64,000 bases of DNA from Pseudomonadota bacterium (GCA_018242215.1 JAFECG010000017.1:1-64000); one strand, 5' to 3'; positions 9,658 through 19,269 are shown, counted from the stretch's first letter. Translations and numbers: made by a program. Notes: generated from the letters alone by a model not told the origin.

Positions 9658-9863
9658 GAATGAACCTTTGAAAGATAGAGAACACAGGTGCCGAGAAAGC
9701 AGACGAAGATGGAAAGATTGAAGAGTGGCCGGTGCCAGACATACTCGTACGCCCCCAAACCGCGAAGAACGCGAGCCATGAGGGCCATTGCGGCGTATGC
9801 GATGACCGCGCATACAAGAATGGAGGGCATGAACACCCCTAATATATTGATTTCTTCATTCAT
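9654..9863 (-). CDS. DUF1656 (AaeX-like) small membrane protein
   Basis: A 69-residue protein with two hydrophobic spans and the EINILGVFMPSILVCAVIAY start typical of the DUF1656/AaeX family. These small proteins are encoded between the FUSC permease and the HlyD adaptor of aromatic-acid-type efflux pumps; their exact role is unknown. Both ends overlap the neighbours by four bases, so the three genes are translated as one coupled unit. Confidence 0.88.
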   Translation of the reverse strand: MNEEINILGVFMPSILVCAVIAYAAMALMARVLRGLGAYEYVWHRPLFNLSIFVCFLGTCVLYLSKVHS

Positions 9864-11887
9864 TGTGCGGCCTCGAAATACATCGGTGCGTTCGCAAGAT
9901 GGGGTGCTGATTGCTCAGGAAAGAGGCTGCGTCTGAGGCCCACAAGTCCGAGCAGTGCTATTCGCGCCGAAGCGCTCTGCTCGTTGCGTACGACCCCAAG
10001 CGCACGGTTGATGGCGGCAAGAAGCAGATCGGATGACGGACCGGTGGCCGCCGCATAATGACGTTTGAGCATGATCAGGACGGCGTCGATACGGCGCCGC
10101 GAATACATCGTGAGGCCGGCGCGCGCCCGACGAAGGTCCAGAATGTTAAAGCCTTCCCGCAGTTCTCCGATGGCATCGGGAATTCGATGTCCTACAGCCT
10201 TCGCCCGCGGCCCAAGAAGAACGAGACGATCGAGCATGACGCCGGTCAGACGTGCTTCGTCCCGCGAGTTATCCGCGTTCGCGATTTCGGCAAGTGTCGT
10301 TCGATTTGCCGCGGCAAGACGGCCAATACTCCATTCAGCGCCGAGCGCCCGGAGCAGCGATGCCATCACAGCAGCAAGGACGATGCCGAATGTCATAGCG
10401 ATGCTGCTATTCAGAAACGAGGCGGTGTCGATTGTGAATGTCTGTTGAATTCCAATCATCGCCGCCGTGTTGATCGCCATCGAAAGGCCGATCAACATCG
10501 TGGCAGGATTCGATACGCACAGTCCGAAAGTCACGAGCGCCGGCAACAAGACCAGTGCCAAGGTCTCGAAATTATGCACGTATGGTAGGATCGCAAATAC
10601 ATACAGCGCGGAGATGCCGATCGATACGGCCGCCCACTTCGCAAAGACGACGATAGAAGGAACGGGATTATCCTGAGCCGCAAAGAGATTCCCCGTAACG
10701 GCAGCCATCATGACCGCGACGCCGCCCTCAGGCCAGGAAAGCAGGATCCAGAAAACAGAGCATAACCCGACGGTGAGGAAGCTGACGGCCGCTGAGAGAA
10801 GGGCGAGACCGTGATCATAATGCCGGGTCAGCGTCGCGCGGTCAGTGACCGGATAAGAAAACGGCTTCAACGGTTCCGCGGCACCGCCTCCGATACAGCG
10901 AATAACTTCGAGGCAATCGGCGCGGATGGCACCAAGATCGCGCAGGCGCATGAGCAGGCTGAGTTCGACGAGATCGTGCCAGCTTCGATGGGTCGGCTTG
11001 GATTTGATGCGCGCTTCGATATCTTCTCGCAGACAATCGAATTCATTTATATCGTCGGGTTTTTCTGACGCGAGCAAAGCATCCATCCGTGAAACGAGGT
11101 GCTGAACCGCTGGGGACGGACCGCCGAGCAATGACAGTTCGCGGAGCCTATCGGCAATCGAAGACAGGATGGGCAGCAACATCAGCATGCGCGGCTGGAT
11201 TTCGCGAATGCGCCGCGGAAGTTCGGGATGACCGGCTGTGTCATAGACGAGATGAGTTGCAAGATTTTCAATCTCGCCAAGGTCGCCAGCGAGCCGCAAG
11301 CGGTGTGCGTCGGCTTCCCGCCCCGTTCTCATCTCCAGGGCATCACGTGCGCTGGTGTCGGCGTTGCCGAGCCAAGCCTTGAGCCGTTCCGTAATGGCGG
11401 GCGCCACGGCGCGGGGAAACACGACGCTCGAAACGGCCGCGGCACATAAAATGCCAACGATGATTTCTTCAGTTCGGGACAATGCAACGTCGAAGATCGT
11501 GCCCGGCGTATTGACTGTCGGGAAGCCAATGAGCGCGGCGGTATATCCGGAAAGCATGAAGACATAGCTTCTCGGCGTGCGGTCGAGCAGAGACATGTAA
11601 AGGCAAATCGACGACCAGAGCGCCATCGCAATGACGAGAAGCACCGGTGCGTTCGCGAGATTGGGAACCATCAGGACGGCTGCCGCGGCGCCGATCAGTG
11701 TTCCCGCAACACGGAAGATGGCTTTGGACCGAGTGGCGCCGGAAAGTGGGTTCGACGCGATATACACGGTCGCCAGTGCCCAGTATGGATTGGCGAGCGG
11801 AAGCCAAAGACTGATGAGGAGGGCCAGCAGGCCAGCCACGCATGTCTTTAACGCAAAGATCCACTGCTGCAGTGACGGAAAGGCCAT
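9860..11887 (-). CDS. FUSC family efflux permease (AaeB-like)
   Basis: A 675-residue inner-membrane protein of the FUSC/aromatic acid exporter family. It has two hydrophobic blocks (residues about 10-160 and 350-510), each followed by a soluble region, as in AaeB and YccS. The N-terminal WIFALKTCVAGLLALLISLW is typical. Together with the DUF1656 and HlyD genes it should form a pump for aromatic or hydroxylated acids or other toxic compounds. The substrate is not visible. It is first in its operon and divergent from a TetR regulator. Confidence 0.88.
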   Translation of the reverse strand: MAFPSLQQWIFALKTCVAGLLALLISLWLPLANPYWALATVYIASNPLSGATRSKAIFRVAGTLIGAAAAVLMVPNLANAPVLLVIAMALWSSICLYMSLLDRTPRSYVFMLSGYTAALIGFPTVNTPGTIFDVALSRTEEIIVGILCAAAVSSVVFPRAVAPAITERLKAWLGNADTSARDALEMRTGREADAHRLRLAGDLGEIENLATHLVYDTAGHPELPRRIREIQPRMLMLLPILSSIADRLRELSLLGGPSPAVQHLVSRMDALLASEKPDDINEFDCLREDIEARIKSKPTHRSWHDLVELSLLMRLRDLGAIRADCLEVIRCIGGGAAEPLKPFSYPVTDRATLTRHYDHGLALLSAAVSFLTVGLCSVFWILLSWPEGGVAVMMAAVTGNLFAAQDNPVPSIVVFAKWAAVSIGISALYVFAILPYVHNFETLALVLLPALVTFGLCVSNPATMLIGLSMAINTAAMIGIQQTFTIDTASFLNSSIAMTFGIVLAAVMASLLRALGAEWSIGRLAAANRTTLAEIANADNSRDEARLTGVMLDRLVLLGPRAKAVGHRIPDAIGELREGFNILDLRRARAGLTMYSRRRIDAVLIMLKRHYAAATGPSSDLLLAAINRALGVVRNEQSASARIALLGLVGLRRSLFPEQSAPHLANAPMYFEAAQ

Positions 11888-11971
11888 TGCACATCCTGTA
11901 TGCGGGCGAATGCATCGCCCGCTGAGACGAAAGAAGATTGGAACTTGAACTCACCCTCGCTGAAGTATAAA

Positions 11972-11985
11972 TGACTTCATAGTCA
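11972..11985. promoter_or_regulatory. Palindromic operator candidate between efflux operon and tetR-like gene
   Basis: TGACTTCATAGTCA is an inverted repeat with perfect 5-bp arms (TGACT/AGTCA) in the divergent promoter region, 84 bases from the FUSC start. A TetR-type repressor next to an efflux operon commonly binds such a site. The link to the regulator is inferred from position only. Confidence 0.5.
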
Positions 11986-12086
11986 CTTTTGTCAAGACGG
12001 GCGTCTTGCCCGGGAAATGCACTGGACGCATGGGTCACCTTCGAAAATCGGAGGTGTCGGTCGGAGATACGGTTCTGCAAGGCGAT

Positions 12087-12758
12087 ATGCAAAAAGCACC
12101 CCAATCCGCAGGCAAACGCTCTATCGCCCGTGCGCAATCCATCAAGCGCACGCGCGGGACGAGCCCCGAAAAAACCGCTCAGACGCGACAAAGTATTGTC
12201 GATGCTGCATTGGCCGAATTTCTCGAAAAGGATTTTGCGAACACCACCATCGAAAGCGTCGCAAAGCGCGCAGGTGTCGCCAAGGGCCTGATCTACCGCT
12301 ACTTCATCGGCAAGGAGGCGCTTTTCTCCGCCGTCGTGCAGCAGGAAATCGTCAATGCCCACCTCGACGTCGATGATGCCAAGCGCAGACCCGACGAAAG
12401 CGTGGAGGATTTTTTTCGGCGAACGCTTGTGGCCTCCATCCATGACATCGAGAAAAAAAGCCGGGCCGACATCGCGCGCATGGTCATTGCCGAAGGGGCA
12501 CGTTTTCCAGCCATAGCCGAGATCTACCGCAAGGACGTCATCGATCCGCTTTTGCAGAAGGTGAAGCGATTGGCGGCCGCTGCCCGCAAATCCGGGGAGC
12601 TCCGAGACGATCGCCTTGTCAGGCACCCGCACCTGCTTTTGGCACCGATTTGGGCCGGCATTGTCATTAACAAGTTCCTGGACAGGGAACATCCGATCAA
12701 TATCGGAGAGCTGTTTGAAGTCCAGATCGACACGCTTTTTTCGAAAGGCGAGACGTGA
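12087..12758 (+). CDS. TetR/AcrR family transcriptional regulator
   Basis: About 223 residues with the chosen start at 12087; an in-frame ATG at 12006 would add 27 residues that do not look like the family. The helix-turn-helix lies near residues 30-75: RQSIVDAALAEFLEKDFANT followed by ESVAKRAGVAKGLIYRYF. The C-terminal ligand/dimer domain ends with the usual helical stretch. Divergent from the FUSC/DUF1656/HlyD operon, which it probably represses until an effector is bound. The Lys/Arg-rich N-terminal tail before the HTH is longer than usual. Confidence 0.85.
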   Translation: MQKAPQSAGKRSIARAQSIKRTRGTSPEKTAQTRQSIVDAALAEFLEKDFANTTIESVAKRAGVAKGLIYRYFIGKEALFSAVVQQEIVNAHLDVDDAKRRPDESVEDFFRRTLVASIHDIEKKSRADIARMVIAEGARFPAIAEIYRKDVIDPLLQKVKRLAAAARKSGELRDDRLVRHPHLLLAPIWAGIVINKFLDREHPINIGELFEVQIDTLFSKGET

Positions 12759-12913
12759 AGCCCAAAACTTCCAGCACGGAAATGCTGGGTCCGGGCTGTG
12801 TGTGGACGCCAAATCGATACGGCACAAGAATTTCAAATCGCGCTGTGTTATGAGCTGGACGCGATCTCGTATCGACCTTGGAAAAATCAGATAATGAAGG
12901 GAAGGGAATTCGC

Positions 12914-13228
12914 ATGATCAAAGTCAGCGTCATGTATCCGAACGCGACGAACGCACGCTTCGATCACGCTTACTATCGGGACAAACATATGCCGATGGTC
13001 AAAGAGAGGATGGGCGATAGCTGCAAATATTATACGGTCGACAAGGGCATCGCGGGCGGCGCGCCGGGTACGCCGCCGGCCTACATCGGCATGTGCCACA
13101 TATTCTGCGACTCCGTAGAGGCGTTTCAGAAGGGCTTTAATCCTCACGCCGCGGAAATCTTGGCGGATATCAAAAATTACACCGATCTGACGCCTGTCAT
13201 TCAGATCAGCGAAGTCGTAGTCGGCTGA
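12914..13228 (+). CDS. EthD domain protein
   Basis: A 104-residue protein of the EthD family (dimeric alpha/beta barrel). Typical features are KVSVMYPNATNARFDHAYY and KHMPMVKERM near the start. The ATG at 12914 follows AGGGAAGGGAA; the longer frame from 12878 has no such site. EthD proteins accompany oxidative degradation systems, but no partner genes are visible here; it follows the TetR gene by about 155 bases. Confidence 0.82.
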   Translation: MIKVSVMYPNATNARFDHAYYRDKHMPMVKERMGDSCKYYTVDKGIAGGAPGTPPAYIGMCHIFCDSVEAFQKGFNPHAAEILADIKNYTDLTPVIQISEVVVG

Positions 13229-13260
13229 TCAACCGATCGCCTGTTCAAGAATGACTCAAA

Positions 13261-14430
13261 TCAGTAGCGGTTCCTGACGCTGTCGGAGAGTGAGTCCGGC
13301 AGCCAGGACTTTTCCTGGGGTGGCGAGTTCGGTTGGAAGAGGGGCGCCGTTGCAGCCGGGGGCTGCTGAGTAGCGGCCGGCGGCTGCGAAGATGGCGCAG
13401 GCGGCGGCGCCCCTAGGAAAAACAGTATGGGCGGTGGCGGGAGATTTGGCTGTGCTTGCTGCACTGCGACAGGTGCAGCCGCCGCCGTCACCTGATTGGC
13501 AGGTCTCGAACGTTTGCGCTGGGCGATAACTGTCTTCTTGCGTTTTTCAAGCTTCGGTTTCGCCGGCTCGATCACTGGTTCTTCGGAAGTGGCGGCCTCG
13601 GCAACTCTTGGTGCTTCGTCGAGGAGAAGCGGAGAAACCGAAAGCTCGGAGATGAAGGAACCTGCCGGAGTGTCGGGAAGATCCGCTGGCTGATATTCCT
13701 GACTCTCGAACGGCAGCCTCCACCGCCGATCATCCACGGCGATCGCTGGCACCGTCACAGCATTCAGGCTCTCCGCGATTTCATTTTCCGATTGCGGTTT
13801 GTGCATCTGCGGAGAAGGCGTTGGATCTAAACCTGGAGCGTTGCCTGCGACGGCCTTGGGATCCTCGAAATCTGCCTTGATCGCATTCGCAGCCAGTTTG
13901 CCGCGTAACCCCTGCGCAAATGCCAAACGCTCTTCGAGATTGAACCCTGGAGCTTTGATTGGCGCGTCCGCTTTTGCCACCTGTATCTTGACGGAATGAG
14001 GTCGTTCGCCGGGCATCACAAGAAGGAGGATCGGCAGCAATAGAAGGATAAGGCCGATTCGCGTTACACCTTCGTGCGCCGCCGATCTCGTCCAACGAAA
14101 GCCGGGTTCTCGAGACGGTCGCAAGAGAAAAAGCAACCGGTCATTCGCGGCGGCATAGCGGACCGCGAGCGCCGCACCGATTTTTTTGAATGGGAATGAA
14201 AACCGGCTTTTCCCGCCGCCCACAAAATCAGAGTACGCTTCCCGACTCTGAAACATGCGATCTGGCTCGGCGAGAAAGACAGGCAAATCGTCCGTACGTG
14301 AATCGACCGTACCTCGCCGCAGCGAATGTAGACGACGCGCTTTTCGCAATCGCTGCATTCCGCCAACTTCCAAACGATCTTTATCCTCGGCGATCACGAT
14401 CAATGCATTCCCATTGACGCAAATGCTCAA
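13261..14430 (-). CDS. Hypothetical proline-rich membrane-anchored protein
   Basis: A 389-residue protein that I do not recognise. It has a basic N-terminal region, one hydrophobic span near residues 120-140 (RIGLILLLLPILLLVM), and then an Ala/Pro-rich extracytoplasmic part ending in poly-Pro and Gln-Pro-rich repeats. This layout (anchor plus Pro-rich linker) resembles TonB-like or envelope-spanning proteins, but no TonB C-terminal domain is seen. The start is uncertain; in-frame ATGs near residues 25 and 59 are alternatives. Confidence 0.5.
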   Translation of the reverse strand: MSICVNGNALIVIAEDKDRLEVGGMQRLRKARRLHSLRRGTVDSRTDDLPVFLAEPDRMFQSREAYSDFVGGGKSRFSFPFKKIGAALAVRYAAANDRLLFLLRPSREPGFRWTRSAAHEGVTRIGLILLLLPILLLVMPGERPHSVKIQVAKADAPIKAPGFNLEERLAFAQGLRGKLAANAIKADFEDPKAVAGNAPGLDPTPSPQMHKPQSENEIAESLNAVTVPAIAVDDRRWRLPFESQEYQPADLPDTPAGSFISELSVSPLLLDEAPRVAEAATSEEPVIEPAKPKLEKRKKTVIAQRKRSRPANQVTAAAAPVAVQQAQPNLPPPPILFFLGAPPPAPSSQPPAATQQPPAATAPLFQPNSPPQEKSWLPDSLSDSVRNRY

Positions 14431-15041
14431 TTGGCGAGTAAATTATGAGAAAATGCGAAGCTCTCGCGAAGCCCTAAACTAACGAAATTAGCTGTGCAGG
14501 CGAAACGATTTCCAAAGTTGAGATTTGGTTGTCGACTGTCCGCCAACGATCATTCTCTTAAGTCATACAATACGATGGCGTTTTTACGCCCGCAAATGGG
14601 GAGACGGAATTTCGGCTGAGCTGAATATAGTTAATTCGTGTTGCGGCCTATAAGACGTATTCTGATAGTCAGCATTAAGAATGTTAAAAGCGATATGACT
14701 GTCGCAGGATCGGGCGCCCTGCGCGGTGCAGCCGAGTCTCTCTAAGACAAAAACCGTGGTTGCTTTCGATTGAGCGAGTGTTCGATCTCCACAGCTCAAC
14801 GCTCGAGATTAAAGACGCCGCTGAAAATCCGATTGACGAGTCGCGAGACTGTCTGCAAGAACTGCAATCACAGGCTGCGGCGATTCAGAGAAATCGGAAC
14901 GCGACCTCGACTGCAAGACGGGTGAAGCGATTCACCCGCAGTTCGGTAGATTTCCTCCCTTTTTGATGGATTGACGTCGCGGCGCGTGTCTACGCGGCTG
15001 CAAAGGAACAATCGACCTCCCCCTGGACAGCATCGAACCAG
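14431..15041. other. 611-bp region without a recognisable gene
   Basis: Short open frames occur (for example 14760-14966, plus) but none has a convincing ribosome-binding site or family resemblance. The left part is AT-rich and probably holds the promoter of the minus-strand proline-rich gene. The right part should hold the promoter of the ABC exporter genes and contains a perfect 8-bp hairpin at 14919-14938. Confidence 0.5.
14919..14938. repeat. Perfect inverted repeat upstream of polysaccharide exporter
   Basis: CGGGTGAAGCGATTCACCCG has 8-bp perfect arms and a GCGA loop. No T-run follows, so it is not a classical terminator; it could be an operator or an RNA hairpin in the leader of the exporter genes starting about 100 bases downstream. 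Confidence 0.45.
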
Positions 15042-15905
15042 TTGAACCTGCAGAAATCCTCTTCTTTACAATCCGAGCAGTGCCAGCGGCTGCTCATCCT
15101 CGAAGCAGGGCGAGCCGAGCGCCACTATTGGTCGGATCTCTGGCACTATCGCGAATTGTTCGCCATGCTCGCATGGCGCGACATCGCCGTGCGATATAAG
15201 CAGACAGTTATTGGTGTCGCCTGGGCGGTCATTCGTCCTTTGCTGACAATGGTCATTTTCACGGTCATTTTCGGGAAGCTCGCCAAGCTGCCGACGACCG
15301 GAGCCGTACCGTACCCGATCCTGGTCTACGCCGGTTTGCTGCCCTGGTTTCTGTTCTCCAGCATTCTGAGCGACGCATCGAGCAGCCTGATCGGAAATGC
15401 CCATCTGATCAGCAAGATCTATTTTCCTCGCTTGATCGTCCCCACATCCGTTGGCGTCGTGGCGCTCGTCGATTTCGCGGCAAGCTTGGCCGTCCTTTTC
15501 GGGTTGATGCTTTGGTACGGGTTCCTACCGAACTGGCACGTCGCCGCTTTGCCGCTAGCCATCCTGTTTGCGGCCGTCGCGAGCCTCGGCCCCGCACTGT
15601 TTATCACCGCACTCAACGTGAAATACCGTGACGTGCGCTACATCATTCCGTTCGCCATCCAATTTGGACTTTACGTATCGCCAGTTGGGTTTTCGAGCGA
15701 GATCATTCCGTCCAATCTTCGCATCTGGTACAGCCTCAATCCCGTCGTCGGTGTCATTGATGTGTTCCGTTGGTGCCTGCTCGGCGACGCCAGCCCACTC
15801 TATATTCCTGGCTTAATCGCGAGTGCCGGATCAGCGATATTCATGCTGTGGATCGGCGTGGGATACTTCCGGCGAACGGAGCGCACGTTTGCCGATCTCA
15901 TATAG
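15042..15905 (+). CDS. ABC-2 type polysaccharide export permease (Wzm/KpsM-like)
   Basis: A 287-residue inner-membrane permease that, with its ATPase, exports O-antigen or capsular polysaccharide across the inner membrane. The family start LAWRDIAVRYKQTVIGVAWAVIRP and PRLIVPTSVGVVALVDFAAS are visible, with about six hydrophobic spans. No ATG is available upstream of the family core; the only suitable start in the open frame is TTG at 15042, so the start is uncertain. The ATPase gene follows 18 bases later. GDP-mannose/GDP-fucose genes at 22.8-24.9 kb may supply sugars for the exported glycan. Confidence 0.85.
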   Translation: MNLQKSSSLQSEQCQRLLILEAGRAERHYWSDLWHYRELFAMLAWRDIAVRYKQTVIGVAWAVIRPLLTMVIFTVIFGKLAKLPTTGAVPYPILVYAGLLPWFLFSSILSDASSSLIGNAHLISKIYFPRLIVPTSVGVVALVDFAASLAVLFGLMLWYGFLPNWHVAALPLAILFAAVASLGPALFITALNVKYRDVRYIIPFAIQFGLYVSPVGFSSEIIPSNLRIWYSLNPVVGVIDVFRWCLLGDASPLYIPGLIASAGSAIFMLWIGVGYFRRTERTFADLI

Positions 15906-15923
15906 CTCGGCAAGGAACAAGGA

Positions 15924-17182
15924 ATGAGCGAGACCGTCATTCGCGCTGAGGGGCTTTCGAAGAGCTATCTCATCGGTCACCGGCAGCGCGAGCGCTACAG
16001 CGTACTTCGCGATGTTCTTCTGCGGACTGCGAAAGGCTGGACGCGAAGGGCGTTGGATGCTGCGCGCGGCCGCCAGCTCGTCGCGGGCGACGAAGTCGAG
16101 GAATTCTGGGCCCTCAAGAATGTCTCGTTTGAAATTGCCCCGGCGAGGTCGTCGGCATCGTTGGACGCAATGGCGCAGGCAAATCAACGCTGCTCAAGAT
16201 ACTGTCAAGGATCACCGAGCCAAGTGCCGGAAAAGTGGAGATCAGAGGCCGCGTCGCGAGTCTCCTTGAGGTAGGAACCGGATTTCACGCAGAGCTGACC
16301 GGCCGCGAGAACATCTATCTCAATGGAACCATTCTCGGCATGAGGCGCGCTGAAATCAAACGCAAGTTCGATGAAATTGCTGCGTTCGCAGAAGTCGAGA
16401 AGTTTCTCGACACACCGATCAAGCGCTATTCGAGCGGCATGTATGTGCGCCTTGCTTTCGCAGTCGCAGCGCATCTGGAGCCCGAAATTCTCATCGTCGA
16501 TGAAGTCCTTGCCGTCGGTGACGCCGAATTCCAGCAACGATGTCATGGAAAAATGAAAAGCGTCGCAGGAGAGGGACGAACGGTACTTTTCGTGAGTCAC
16601 AATCTCGCGACCGTGAAAGCGCTCTGCAGTCGGGCAATCATGTTGTCTGGGGGCCAGCTTATCGGCGACGGTTCAGTGGAGAGCGTCATCAGTCGTTATA
16701 TCAACGCCAGCGCATCTGCCCACTGCCTCTCGTTCGCAGCAAACCCGCGACAGCCATCCATATCCTCCCTCTCCGTCGATCGGGCGGCGCTTGAAAAACG
16801 GGATCTGATTGTCGACATCGCGTTCGTATCCCCGCATCCTCTCCACAGGCCCGTCGGCAGTGTCATGCTTCGCGCCGATACCGGTGAGCCGGTTTGGGGT
16901 TCGGATAATCGCTTTCATTCGCCGAGCGACGACATGAGGACGCTGACCGCTGGCGTCTTGCGATGTGAGGCACGGCGATTGCCGCTACGGCCTGGAAGGT
17001 ATCACCTCTCAGCGTGCCTGGCCGACTGGCAAGAGGATCTCGACTCCAAACTCGATATCCTGAGCATCGACATCGGTGACAAGGCGACTGCGACCCAGTG
17101 GTCTCCGCCGTCCGCCGTTGGACACGTCGACTGGCCCGCAGTTTGGCGTTCGAGCCGAATGGAAGACGCATCGGCGGCGTAA
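15924..17182 (+). pseudogene. Polysaccharide export ABC ATPase (Wzt-like), frameshifted
   Basis: The reading frame from 15924 runs normally to EEFWALKNVSFEIAP and then loses sense at 16138-16143 (CCCCGG). Adding one base there restores GEVVGIVGRNGAGKSTLLKI (Walker A) in the frame that continues to 17182. The downstream part has VEKFLDTPIKRYSSGMYVRL (signature region) and ILIVDEVLAVGDAEF (Walker B), then a C-terminal Wzt carbohydrate-recognition-like domain of about 140 residues. As written the gene yields only a short peptide without Walker A. This is either a real one-base deletion or a sequence error in a C/G run; everything else is intact. Confidence 0.85.
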
Positions 17183-17201
17183 CCAGGAGGGCTATGCCGT
17201 T

Positions 17202-18332
17202 TCAGCGCACCCTCTTTGGCAGCGGCTCCGTCAGAAAAAGCGAAACACGTATTCCACCGTGGGAAACCGGTCCCTTTGCTGGCGCAAACGGCAAGCCCGT
17301 CGCCGAAGCGAGCGACGCCTCATTCGTAATGACGCCGACCCGCCAGCCCGAAAATTGCGAGAGCAGAGTTTGCCCCAACGAACGATACAGAGGATGCAGG
17401 TGCTTTTTGTCGCCGATGCGGTCTCCATACGGCGGGTTCACAATGACAAGCCCAGGCGGTCCGTCAGGCGCCACGAGATCACTGATGGCATGTTGACGAA
17501 ATTCGGTGATGTCGGAAACGCCTGCGCGTTCAGCGTTCGCGCGGCTCATCGAAATCGCGCCGGCGTCGCGGTCGCTGCCGTAAAAGCCTACCTTAGGTTC
17601 CGCCGAAGCTTTAGCCTTGCGCATCCGTGACCAGGCGGCTTCATCAAAAGTGGCCAATTCCTCGAAAGCAAAATGGCGAGATCGGCCTGGCTTGAGGCCG
17701 GCTGCTATTTCTGCCGCTTCAATGATGAACGTGCCAGATCCACACATCGGATCGACGACCGGCTCGTTACCTGAGTATCCACACAAGCGCAGGAACAGTG
17801 CCGCTAGGGTCTCTCGCATTGGCGCTTTGTTTACAGCCTGCTTGTGGCCGCGCTTGTGGAGAAGATCGCCCGAGGTGTCGATGCCGATCGTACAAACATC
17901 GTTCTCGATGTGTGCCTTAACGCATACCTCCGCTTCCGGGGAGACGTCGGCGCCGAGTTCCTCATGGATCGCTGTTTCGATGCGCTGAGCGGCTGCACCC
18001 GAGTGATAGATCCGAGATTTTTTACAGGACGCCTCCACACGGAACGGCCTATCCGGGCGAAGGATCGCGCCCCAGGGCAGACGACGCGAACGTTTGTCGA
18101 GCTGCGCGAGGTGAAGAACCCTGAACGTCGCCATCCGCGCAATGACCCGGCTGGCACCCCGTAGCTCGAGGTTCGCCCGCCAGACCTCCGGCCAATCTCC
18201 CCGAACCGTGACACCACCTTTGACGGCGGAAGGCATCTTGAAGCCGTTCGCTCGCGCCTCGTCGGAAAGCGCAGCTTCCAGTCCCGGGGGCACGACCAGA
18301 AAAAGTTCGAATTCGTTCTTTGGATCGGTCAT
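17202..18332 (-). CDS. THUMP-domain RNA methyltransferase (RlmL N-terminal/YpsC family)
   Basis: A class I SAM-dependent N2-guanine-type RNA methyltransferase, about 376 residues from the start MTDPKNEFELFLVVPPGLE at 18332 (an in-frame start at 18461 would add 43 atypical residues). Domain order: ferredoxin-like and THUMP region (residues 1-155), then a methyltransferase domain with VVDPMCGSGTFIIEAA (SAM-binding) and the catalytic VNPPYGDR. Probably methylates 23S rRNA guanine. Convergent with the exporter ATPase and divergent from a cupin gene. Confidence 0.88.
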   Translation of the reverse strand: MTDPKNEFELFLVVPPGLEAALSDEARANGFKMPSAVKGGVTVRGDWPEVWRANLELRGASRVIARMATFRVLHLAQLDKRSRRLPWGAILRPDRPFRVEASCKKSRIYHSGAAAQRIETAIHEELGADVSPEAEVCVKAHIENDVCTIGIDTSGDLLHKRGHKQAVNKAPMRETLAALFLRLCGYSGNEPVVDPMCGSGTFIIEAAEIAAGLKPGRSRHFAFEELATFDEAAWSRMRKAKASAEPKVGFYGSDRDAGAISMSRANAERAGVSDITEFRQHAISDLVAPDGPPGLVIVNPPYGDRIGDKKHLHPLYRSLGQTLLSQFSGWRVGVITNEASLASATGLPFAPAKGPVSHGGIRVSLFLTEPLPKRVR

Positions 18333-18477
18333 GCGGCCTGCATATCTGTTAGCCGCAAGCGGATCGAATATTTTTTTCGGGCCCGGAAGGCTTAGATAAC
18401 GTCCGGCTGGTAAAGGAGCCGCCCCCGACGCAGATTCGGGTTTCGGATCATGAACCTCCACGGTGGAGACGCTTCAG

Positions 18478-18921
18478 ATGGACAGCCCCTCAAAACCAAC
18501 CTGTCACCTCGTGCGCCCTGAAGCCACCTACGACGGCAAGCAAGGGCTGACCTATTTTTGCGGCATTGCCTCCGAAACGGTCGGCTCGAAAGGTATCTGC
18601 ATGCACCTCCTGACCATTCCACCCGGCGGCCGTGCGAAAGCGCATATGCACGAAAATCACGAGACCGCTATCTATGTTCTGGAGGGAGAAGCGATCGCCC
18701 TCTATGGTGATCGACTGCAGCATCAAATCGTAACGAAGTCCGGGGACCTGTTCTATATTCCCGCAGGCGTTCCGCACCTTCCGATCAATTTAAGCGATAA
18801 GCCGATATCGGCCATCATCGCACGGACCGATCCAAACGAACAGGAAAGCGTCGTGCTTTTGCCGGGGCTCGAGAGCTATGCCGACGAGGCAATCGCGCGC
18901 CTCATGGCATCAACCTCCTAG
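18478..18921 (+). CDS. Cupin domain protein
   Basis: A 147-residue single-domain cupin. Motif 1 is PPGGRAKAHMHENHETAIYV followed by LEGEA; motif 2 is GDLFYIPAGVPHLPINLS; the His residues are those expected for a metal site. The ATG at 18478 follows GGTGGAG at good spacing; a GTG at 18463 is possible. Function unknown. Its 3' end overlaps the convergent small membrane gene by four bases. Confidence 0.82.
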   Translation: MDSPSKPTCHLVRPEATYDGKQGLTYFCGIASETVGSKGICMHLLTIPPGGRAKAHMHENHETAIYVLEGEAIALYGDRLQHQIVTKSGDLFYIPAGVPHLPINLSDKPISAIIARTDPNEQESVVLLPGLESYADEAIARLMASTS

Positions 18922-19205
18922 GCGGACGGCTTCAACGGGGCGGGAGGGTGTGCAGGTTCTCGGTGGAAGTACCTCAGCGTCAGATAGGCGCCGATCCACG
19001 AGCCCACGATCGCAAATCCAACGTAGATCCAATTGTTCGTGTAGCTGATAACCGCGAACGACGACAGCATATACCATATGCCGCTCCAATTCGCCGCTGC
19101 AAACGGCCGTCGTGCTATGACCGATGCGGTAAACATAACATAAGCCGCGTCCGTCGCGGCCGTTGCAACAAGAACTCCGGCACCGATCCAGTAATCGAAA
19201 CCCAT
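18918..19205 (-). CDS. Small hypothetical membrane protein
   Basis: A 95-residue protein with three predicted hydrophobic spans (about residues 7-27, 40-55, 60-80) and a Pro-rich C-terminal tail. I do not recognise the family. A sigma-70-like promoter with a TATAAT element set in an inverted repeat lies just upstream, supporting that it is expressed. Confidence 0.6.
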   Translation of the reverse strand: MGFDYWIGAGVLVATAATDAAYVMFTASVIARRPFAAANWSGIWYMLSSFAVISYTNNWIYVGFAIVGSWIGAYLTLRYFHREPAHPPAPLKPSA

Positions 19206-19238
19206 TTGAGAACTCCGCGGAAAAGCTGCAGCTCGCTT

Positions 19239-19269
19239 ATTATAGCGAGCCTAGCGTGACTTCTCTCAA
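19239..19269 (-). promoter_or_regulatory. Possible promoter with -10 inside an inverted repeat
   Basis: On the minus strand TTGAGA (19264-19269) and TATAAT (19239-19244) are 19 bases apart. The TATAAT sits between the perfect 7-bp arms GCTCGCT and AGCGAGC (19231-19250), so a protein bound to the palindrome would cover the promoter. Predicted by eye only. Confidence 0.35.

Noticed and set aside
11469-12836. Long minus-strand open frame of 455 codons across the efflux promoter and the TetR gene
   Set aside because: It is antisense to a clear TetR gene and the start of the FUSC gene, and its translation resembles no family.
14760-14966. Plus-strand frame of 68 codons upstream of the polysaccharide exporter
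   Set aside because: No ribosome-binding site and no recognisable protein features; it spans the hairpin at 14919-14938.
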